Origin: Saccoglossus kowalevskii
Taxonomy: Eukaryota; Hemichordata; Enteropneusta; Harrimaniidae
Length of the DNA stretch: 14,841 bases
Direction: 5' to 3'
Assembly: GCF_000003605.2 (NCBI RefSeq)
Contig: NW_003108597.1
Location: 48,337 to 63,177 of the forward strand
In this document: positions 9,501 through 14,841 of the stretch, in pieces
Layout of the letters: each line of letters opens with the position of its first letter
How positions within the stretch are numbered: position 1 is the stretch's first letter
The notes under the pieces: generated by a model
What the model was told of the DNA's origin: nothing
The model's database searches: none
What the model saw: only the letters and a program-made list of their open reading frames with translations
Program-made: the position numbers and the translations under genes

Positions 9501-11886
9501 GAACACAATGATTCGACAATTCATCATAATTACCCATGATTACCCATTTCGTATGCATCCTGTGTCTATATATGAGAAACACGTACACGTCGAAACAAAA
9601 TAATTATTGTAGATGTTTATAATATACTAGTATAGTTTTTTAGGATAAGAGAATTGTCACGAATTAACCTTCCGCTTATCAGATAATTAAATCATTAATT
9701 AAGTGAGATTTTAAAATGGAAATGTCTGCATTCGAGCATTAAGGACCTTATTATTATTAAATTAATTCCCAAAATACGAAGACTCAACAATTGGCTTATA
9801 ACATTTATATACAAACGTTTTGGACATTCCTTGCACCGTTAAAACATGTAGGAAACTTTGAACTATGCCAAATATTAGCTGGATATGTAATTACTCATAC
9901 TTGTATGGAAAACAAGTACAGTACATACAGTAAGTAGCCATAGAATCACGTGACGAGTATTGAGAGTGCCCATTGGCGGCCTAATTTACAATTGTTTGAG
10001 GAAATGCAAGTGCAAAACAGGAATTCCTCTTCAGAATAAACGATCACAAACAATGTGTGAGATACGTTGTTTGGTTGCCAAGTTATGACATAGTTTGACA
10101 TAAACAAACATTGCCCTCCCTGTCTAATGTATGACACTTGACCTTCACATTTGAATCCCTTTTCTGAAGACTGTAACATATAATTGTGTCATATAACTGT
10201 GCAATCATACTTAACGAGTAGTGCTTCACAGAGGTTTAGCTGTTTTTGGTGGGACAAAAATATTACAGAATTACAGAACAAAAGCACTAGAATTGTAAGT
10301 ATAACTTAGAACTCTAACGAGTCGAGTCTTCTTTAATTCAATTCAATGTAATATTTTCGTGTTTATACTATTGCAGCTGACTTTGAAGGTAAACTATTGG
10401 ATTTATTTTTACAACATCGAATTTTGACGCGGGAAGAAGCACAAACAGTCAAACTTCAGCATGGACTCGTGACTGATAGGCTTGAAGAACTTTTTCATAT
10501 GATCACAAACAAATGTGGCCCGGAAAGTCATTATACACAACTTGTACATTTATGGTTAACAAGCATAAATGCCAATGAATTTCAACGCATCGTGAAAAAC
10601 AGAGTCAAGTTTATCGGAGAGCTGAGATTCTTGGAGCCATATGTATTGAATTCGTTACAAGAACAGAATGTTATTAGCTCTTACGTGGCCGAAACTATCC
10701 GAACATTACCGAACACATACGACAAAGCACGAAGGCTACTAGACGAACTGCCGAAAAGCATGGTAGCTGTTGTTGCATTCCGTGAAGTACTACAGCGTGA
10801 TCACAAACATTTAGCGGAGTTACTTGATGAAGAGGAGAGTGACGAATCTGATTCGGATAGTAGTCGGCAATCGTCGACAGACATGGGTGAGTACACATAC
10901 AGTATGCTTGGCAATATCGACACAAAGGCGTGAGAGGTCGGAACGATTACTGTTCATTTTAAGTATATACCTTTCTAGATCGTTGATTGAACAAAAATGT
11001 TGTATGTTTCTAGTATTTATCGAATCAAAATATGCATCAAAATACAAATTATATTTCCTAAACGTACTTATCGTAATTTGAGTTATTATCGATAAATTTG
11101 ATGCCTATTTTTTATTTATTCGATAATCCAATGTGGAAACAAATAATAAAGCCGACGATGTTGAAACATTTTCTAAATTGCCAAACACTTGATACCTCAT
11201 AAAATTCAACATAGAGATATGATAAAATTGTATGTTATTTTTTTGTTTGTTTTAGAAGAGCAACAAGTTACAAATATCGGCTTTCTGTCCGCTACCTCAA
11301 CCAGTATAAAAATACAGTGGAGTCGTGACCAACAACATTCCGACCGCTCACGTAAGGACAGCTGTATTGGTTACGTCTTGTACTATGCCCCGCATACAGG
11401 CGAGTCTTCATACTCTTACAAACAGATCCGTCTCGATGACAAATCACTTGACAGCTATGACGTCACAGGTTTGCAACCTGGTACAACGTATGTATTCAAA
11501 ATAGCTGTATTGACCATGGACAGGGAATGCGAGACGACGGGCCTAATGTACATGAATACAGAGAAAGGTGAGTTGATGAAGTCTTATTGAAAATGTCCGT
11601 TCGGTATATATTATATATATATACATATACTAAAATTTGCACCGTGTGTAAAATGCTGTGTATTGATTTTTCTGCAATCTCCTGTTCGCAATTGTACCTA
11701 ATAATTGAATTTTAAAGCGTATTTCAAATGTATATGCTATAACCTTTGAACCGGCCTACTCTGTTTCTGTGCCGCCATACTATTATCTGTACGAGAGTAA
11801 CCTTTACACTCTATCATTGTCTGATATTTTTTTTTACAGCAAAAGGTCTCTTGGGTAAACTGAAGACACATTTGCCCGGTAAATAG
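6500..11886 (+). CDS. Gene B: SEFIR-CARD-CARD-FN3 signalling protein (6 coding exons)
   Basis: Coding segments are 6500-6509, 8458-8538, 8757-9416, 10377-10886, 11256-11567 and 11840-11886. They total 1620 nt, or 539 residues plus stop, and every intron is phase 1. Predicted parts: acidic N-terminus 1-31; SEFIR-like domain about 50-216 within exon 31-250; CARD 1 about 252-323; CARD 2 about 325-400; acidic serine-rich linker 401-420; FN3 421-524; basic end 525-539. No signal peptide or membrane helix is visible, so it is probably a cytosolic adaptor. By analogy with Act1/CIKS, the SEFIR would pair with an IL-17-receptor-type SEFIR and the CARDs would recruit a CARD kinase, caspase or adaptor. 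That role is inferred. CARD 2 and FN3 calls are strong, CARD 1 good, SEFIR likely; a divergent TIR is the main alternative for the SEFIR. Confidence 0.78.
6510..8457 (+). other. Gene B intron 1 (1948 nt), non-coding
   Basis: This is the largest intron of the gene. It includes an 11-bp inverted repeat at 7761-7817 and ORFs at 7616-7837 and 8080-8379, neither of which forms a phase-1 exon with usable splice sites on both sides. No other feature is seen. Confidence 0.5.
7761..7817. repeat. Inverted repeat / potential stem-loop in gene B intron 1
   Basis: ATACGCATGTG (7761-7771) is repeated in inverse orientation as CACATGCGTAT (7807-7817). The loop of 35 bases contains the short palindrome GTACGTAC-like segment TACGTA. 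It is possibly the remnant of a small transposon, or chance. Confidence 0.35.
8458..8538 (+). CDS. Gene B exon 2: acidic N-terminal segment
   Basis: This is an 81-nt symmetric phase-1 exon with acceptor GTCGTTGACAG and donor C|GTAAGT. It encodes residues 4-30, including AAYPEVQEWSKNLT and an acidic stretch ending DKDDDP. It has no fold that I recognise and is probably a flexible arm ahead of the SEFIR domain. Confidence 0.7.
8757..9416 (+). CDS. Gene B exon 3: SEFIR-like domain
   Basis: The acceptor GTTTGTGTTCACAG and donor A|GTAAGT give a 660-nt symmetric phase-1 exon coding residues 31-250. The pattern is SEFIR-like. Strand A HLLLFFLPDTPEE (53-65) resembles the hydrophobic-strand-plus-YSPD box. 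A helix VLSAFENVLHHFI follows, then VDVLDCEDDADLS (88-100), then the box-2-like ADRIIFIGSKKFERTW (109-124). Further on are AAFFEWGIKNILPEYI (162-177), recalling the F-AA-ILP segment of IL-17 receptors, and a C-terminal helix SLENICRRLC. The domain mediates homotypic SEFIR contacts in IL-17 signalling. A second in-frame acceptor at 8855 would remove strand A. The N-terminal part is cysteine-rich (C42, C43, C49). Confidence 0.68.
9417..10376 (+). other. Gene B intron 3 (960 nt), non-coding
   Basis: No exon or domain is seen on either strand. A short direct duplication, ATTACCCAT twice, occurs near 9530-9548. Confidence 0.5.
10377..10886 (+). CDS. Gene B exon 4: tandem CARDs and acidic serine-rich linker
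   Basis: The acceptor is TATACTATTGCAG and the donor G|GTGAGT. The exon is 510 nt, symmetric phase 1, residues 251-420. CARD 1 (about 252-323) shows KLLDLFLQHRILTREEAQTV, DRLEELFHMI and LVHLWLTSINANEFQRIV. CARD 2 (about 325-400) is more canonical: LEPYVLNSLQEQNVIS, then the hallmark DKARRLLDELP, then AFREVLQRDHKHLAELL. Both fit the six-helix death-fold CARD pattern, in which charged surfaces drive CARD-CARD assembly. The exon ends in an acidic, serine-rich run (401-420) that looks like a casein kinase 2 substrate. Two CARDs within one exon suggest they were acquired as a unit. Confidence 0.82.
11256..11567 (+). CDS. Gene B exon 5: FN3 domain
   Basis: The acceptor is TTTTTTTGTTTGTTTTAG and the donor G|GTGAGT. 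The exon is 312 nt, symmetric phase 1, residues 421-524. It is a textbook FN3: strand-B tryptophan in SIKIQWSRD (W442), strand C GYVLYYAP (459-466), and SYDVTGLQPGTTYVFKIAV (487-505) with the LxPGTxY turn. This FN3 is far closer to the consensus than the three in gene A. FN3 domains are usually extracellular, so one behind CARDs in a protein without signal peptide is unusual. Confidence 0.85.
11604..11631. repeat. TA-rich simple repeat
   Basis: TATATATTATATATATATAC lies in the last intron of gene B. It is low-complexity sequence with no other meaning apparent. Confidence 0.7.
11840..11886 (+). CDS. Gene B terminal exon: Lys/Gly-rich C-terminus
   Basis: The acceptor is a run of T then ACAG, entered in phase 1. 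It encodes A-KGLLGKLKTHLPGK and TAG at 11884-11886. The peptide is basic and could be amphipathic (LLGKLKTHL), possibly a membrane- or partner-binding tail. Its position after the FN3 exon parallels the GKKSLKK exon of gene A. The total coding length becomes divisible by three only with this exon, which supports it. Confidence 0.72.
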
Positions 11887-12029
11887 AAAGCTTTCAAAAA
11901 AGAAGTGGACAATATAATGCACAGTTAAACCATCTAAAATATCCCACACTGCACTATTATTCGTGGATTTATTAAGCAAGTTTATAATTACCTCAATTTG
12001 TCAGTTAAGTTCCGTCCATGAAGATGTGC

Positions 12030-12035
12030 AATAAA
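12030..12035 (+). terminator. Polyadenylation signal of gene B
   Basis: AATAAA in GTGCAATAAACGTT lies about 145 bases after the gene B stop codon, the first canonical hexamer downstream, and implies a short 3' UTR. Confidence 0.6.
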
Positions 12036-12947
12036 CGTTTTAAACAATGAACACTGAGTAATTATTAGCATCATGAAGCATTTTGAGTAGTCAAATATCC
12101 ATTTTACTTTCAGTGATTTGAAGGCTTTATGACATATATTTACTATATATATATATAATATATATTTGGAGTTTTACAATCACGTGACCACCAGTTGCAT
12201 CAGTACTTATTATAACACTGGGCGTAGATACAATTTACACGGGTATTTACATTTCTCATTATATTACATTTATTGCAATGTTTACAGACTATTGAAAATA
12301 TATTATGTGAAAGTATTTATTAAATTACAATTTTTAAACATTAATTATACATAAATATACTATTTTCTACACTTACTAACCAAACCGAGCATGCGTCCAT
12401 CATTTGTTAATGGCACCAATTTTGTGCGAAATGTACACTAGTATATGTGAACGAGATATCAGATATTCATAACTGGGCATGTTGATGGTAAGTGTTATGT
12501 GACTACTCGTTAATCCTAAAACGGCAGCTCGCGTAAGAATCAGTTCTGCCATGATAGTGTACGTGTTAATGGGTATTTTTTATGTTCTGTTCTTAAATTG
12601 ATAATTTATGTAACTTTGAAGTTTACTTCATCGTACACAATGACATTAAAAAGTTATCTAAGACTATTGGAACTTAATTTATTTATTTATTTGTCTGAGG
12701 ATTATGTCACGGAATCTCCGTTAACAATGTTAACAATAATTATGCTTTAATTATGCTTTCTATATCTTCCGGCTATTGACGGAGTAAACCTGTTTCTGCT
12801 TGCGATACCCGATGTTCCACCAACTCTACACGAAGTTTGAATTGAAGACAATTATATCATGATTACCCTGCGTGATACACGTTATTGTTAGACTGTGAAA
12901 CTTTTGACCTGCTATTCACTATTACGTGCTTGGATTATAAAGAGCAC
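12036..12947. other. Gene B downstream flank, non-coding
   Basis: A TA simple repeat occurs at 12143-12167 and a short direct duplication of TAATTATGCTT near 12736-12760. No exon with domain or phase support is visible on either strand. Confidence 0.5.
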
Positions 12948-13372
12948 TTAAAGGCCCAGGTATACTATAAATACGCTCCTAAACAATAGGGATCATTTCC
13001 TTGCTTGTCATGCTGTAGTAAACAGCTCCAGCCAAGCTCCGGTAAAAACGTGTTTTCTCGAACTTACAGGTCGATTATGTCGTGCCAAAGTGGATGCATG
13101 TGACTATGAATATCACAGCAGTGACTGTGTGTAATATTTATGACAATTAATTGTGTACGAGCTGAGATTTTGGCGGATAAAAGTAAAGAACATGAACCGG
13201 GGAAAGGGATGCGCGACCAATCTTGAATAATTACTACTGTCAATCAAAGTCATGTGATGTTGGACCGCTGAAACAGGATGCATCATAGGCTACGCAAGTG
13301 ATTAACACCATGCATTAGAATAGCCACACCTCCAATTCACACTTGCCCGGGGCAAGTGAATTGGGCCTTTAA
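12948..13372. mobile_element. TTAA-flanked MITE candidate
   Basis: The left end TTAA-AGGCCCA and right end TGGGCCT-TTAA are perfect inverted copies (12-base match 12947-12958 against 13362-13373, CTTAAAGGCCCA / TGGGCCTTTAAG). TTAA target duplications are typical of piggyBac-like elements. The right end also holds a hairpin, CCAATTCAC..TTGCCC / GGGGCAAGTGAATTGG (13332-13364). The 417-bp interior has no significant ORF, as in non-autonomous elements. The terminal match is short, so chance is not excluded. Confidence 0.4.
13332..13364. repeat. Near-palindromic hairpin
   Basis: CCAATTCACACTTGCCC followed by GGGGCAAGTGAATTGG forms a hairpin of about 15 bp with a two-base bulge. It is subterminal in the proposed MITE. 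Confidence 0.7.
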
Positions 13373-14826
13373 GACGACCAATATAAATATACGTCTCAAA
13401 TCCACCAGACCACCTAGCATGATTGAAATTAGCAAGATAGTGTGTGTATTCAGACAGCCTTAGTTGTTGTATAAAAACTCGTGTGCAGTGGTACCACGTT
13501 TTTACATTTGGTACTTATCTTTTAATTTAGTTGTATTGTCACTTGGAGAGTGGGTGGTTTGTTGGTTGGTGTTGGTGGTGGTGGTGGTGGGTTATTTTAA
13601 TTCACTTGCACTCTATGACATTGGCAATGTCTATTTAAACGAGTCGCGTTTCGTTCTACATCCACAAAACACTCAAATGACACACACATCTGGGAAACCT
13701 GGCAACAACATAAACATTTTGATTACATTATCCAGCTGAATTAATTTATACCACAAGAACTCTCCTCACCGTATCGATACAGTCGACAATAAGTCTACTG
13801 TGTGCCGTGATGTAGTAACAATCAGATGATTTGAAATGTGTGAGTACATCAATAACAACTTAATGTTTGAGTGAGAAGTATTTTCTGTAAAATGGGATAA
13901 TTAAGTAAAATCAGATCACTGACGCTTAATTGATAATGCAATACACAGCACGATGCGAGTTGGTCAAATATTACGGACCAGCGCATTCACGTTTAAATAC
14001 ATTTTGTTTGCACACACGAGTGACAATATTTAATCAAATCATTGAACGAGACGGGTGGTATTATACGTGATTGTATTGTACCGGTAATGGTCAAGCATTT
14101 TTTAAAGGATGTCGGCATTTTAAGACAAAGACCCGAGTGAGGACCAATGAATGATAATTAGTCTGCCTCTTGACCACATTCAACATTACTTACTGAGACG
14201 GAAGTTCAAAAAGGTTAACAGGCGTATTTTAAAATTGGCAATTTAAGCTATTATTTTTATTTACTGATCTGTGACATTGTCTGCTGCTCTCGTAACCAAC
14301 AATTCTGTCGACATGCCGCTGGACGTGTCTAATTAGTATTACTGTTGAATGTGAATTAGACGACTAGTTGCCGATTATAGCAGAAATGTAAACACTTGAG
14401 TACACGAGTATGAAACATTGATCCCTAATATTTCAACAACAAATAAATCTTGCTCCGATCAGAACAGGTATAACACACACACAAGACACATTGTTTCAGC
14501 AATTTCAACGAGGAAGTAACGGAGAATTAAATGTAGAACGAAGACCCACGAGACCAGCAGTGGTAATGTTAAGGCATGCTCGAGGGAGGAGTGGCCTGAA
14601 AAAAAATTGTTTTATATGCATAAATTAATATTCATGAGCAATGTAAAAATCGTCTTTTGAGTAAAACTGTGCCAAAATTCTTTGCTATAGCTAGCAATGT
14701 AGTTCTAAACTCTATCGTAGCAAGCTGAAACAATTTTTGAAAAACTGGCGTAAAAGTGTTAAATGAGTTCAGCAAATTGTTGAAAGTAATCACAGGTTTT
14801 ATCTTTTATCATGATTTATATTTCAG
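13373..14826. other. Non-coding distal flank
   Basis: Apart from the GGT tract, I see no exon, RNA gene or repeat array here. It may be intergenic DNA or the intron of a gene continuing past the window. Confidence 0.45.
13551..13591. repeat. GGT/GTT-type low-complexity tract
   Basis: A run of GGTTGGT units passes into six consecutive GGT repeats. It gives a valine/glycine-rich artefact in translation and is not evidence for a gene. Confidence 0.75.
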
Positions 14827-14841
14827 TCAGTTTGACAGTGG
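14827..14841 (+). other. Possible exon start at window edge
   Basis: TTTTATC, TTTATCATG and ATTTATATTTCAG make a strong acceptor ending at 14826. If entered in phase 1, as elsewhere in the locus, the following 15 bases read SLTV after the split codon, without a stop. Too little sequence remains to judge. Confidence 0.25.

Noticed and set aside
12479-12495. ATGTTGATG followed by GTAAGT, resembling a start exon
   Set aside because: No downstream exon with fitting phase was found before the window end. A short ATG plus donor match is expected by chance.
13464-13739. 91-codon ORF with a Val/Gly run
   Set aside because: The run is produced by a GGT simple repeat. There are no domain or splice signals.

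Overview
The window is nuclear DNA from an animal. Coding sequence is broken into short exons by GT-AG introns, the intergenic DNA is AT-rich with MITE-like repeats, and the encoded domains (SEFIR, CARD, fibronectin type III) belong to metazoan innate-immune signalling. An invertebrate is likely, but the sequence does not let me name the phylum. All gene models below were built by hand from splice signals, reading frame and domain content.

Layout: (1) 132-3001, plus strand, is the 3' part of gene A. Its 5' part lies before the window. Three tandem FN3-like domains, one per exon, are followed by a short Lys/Ser-rich exon and two exons for a tyrosine-containing C-terminal tail. An inverted-repeat element sits in one intron. 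(2) 3002-6440 is the 3' flank and spacer. It holds a three-copy tandem repeat of about 160 bp (3831-4286), each copy with an AATAAA, and one unexplained minus-strand ORF (4750-5250). (3) 6500-11886, plus strand, is gene B, which appears complete: six coding exons, 1620 coding nucleotides, 539 residues. The predicted order is acidic N-terminus, SEFIR-like domain, CARD, CARD, acidic serine-rich linker, FN3 domain, short Lys/Gly-rich C-terminus. A short upstream ORF (6441-6479) precedes its ATG and a polyadenylation signal lies at 12030. (4) 12036-14841 is non-coding. It holds a TTAA-flanked MITE candidate (12948-13372), simple repeats, and a good splice acceptor 15 bases before the window end.

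The main discovery candidate is gene B. SEFIR domains are the homotypic module of IL-17 receptors and the Act1/CIKS adaptor, and CARDs assemble caspase and NF-kB signalling complexes. One soluble protein carrying a SEFIR, two CARDs and an FN3 would link the two systems directly, and I know of no vertebrate protein with that order. All ten introns visible between coding exons are phase 1 and domains fall on exon boundaries, so every internal exon is symmetric and could be skipped, duplicated or shuffled without a frameshift. Genes A and B share the order FN3 exon followed by a short Lys-rich exon, which suggests they are tandem relatives in one locus.
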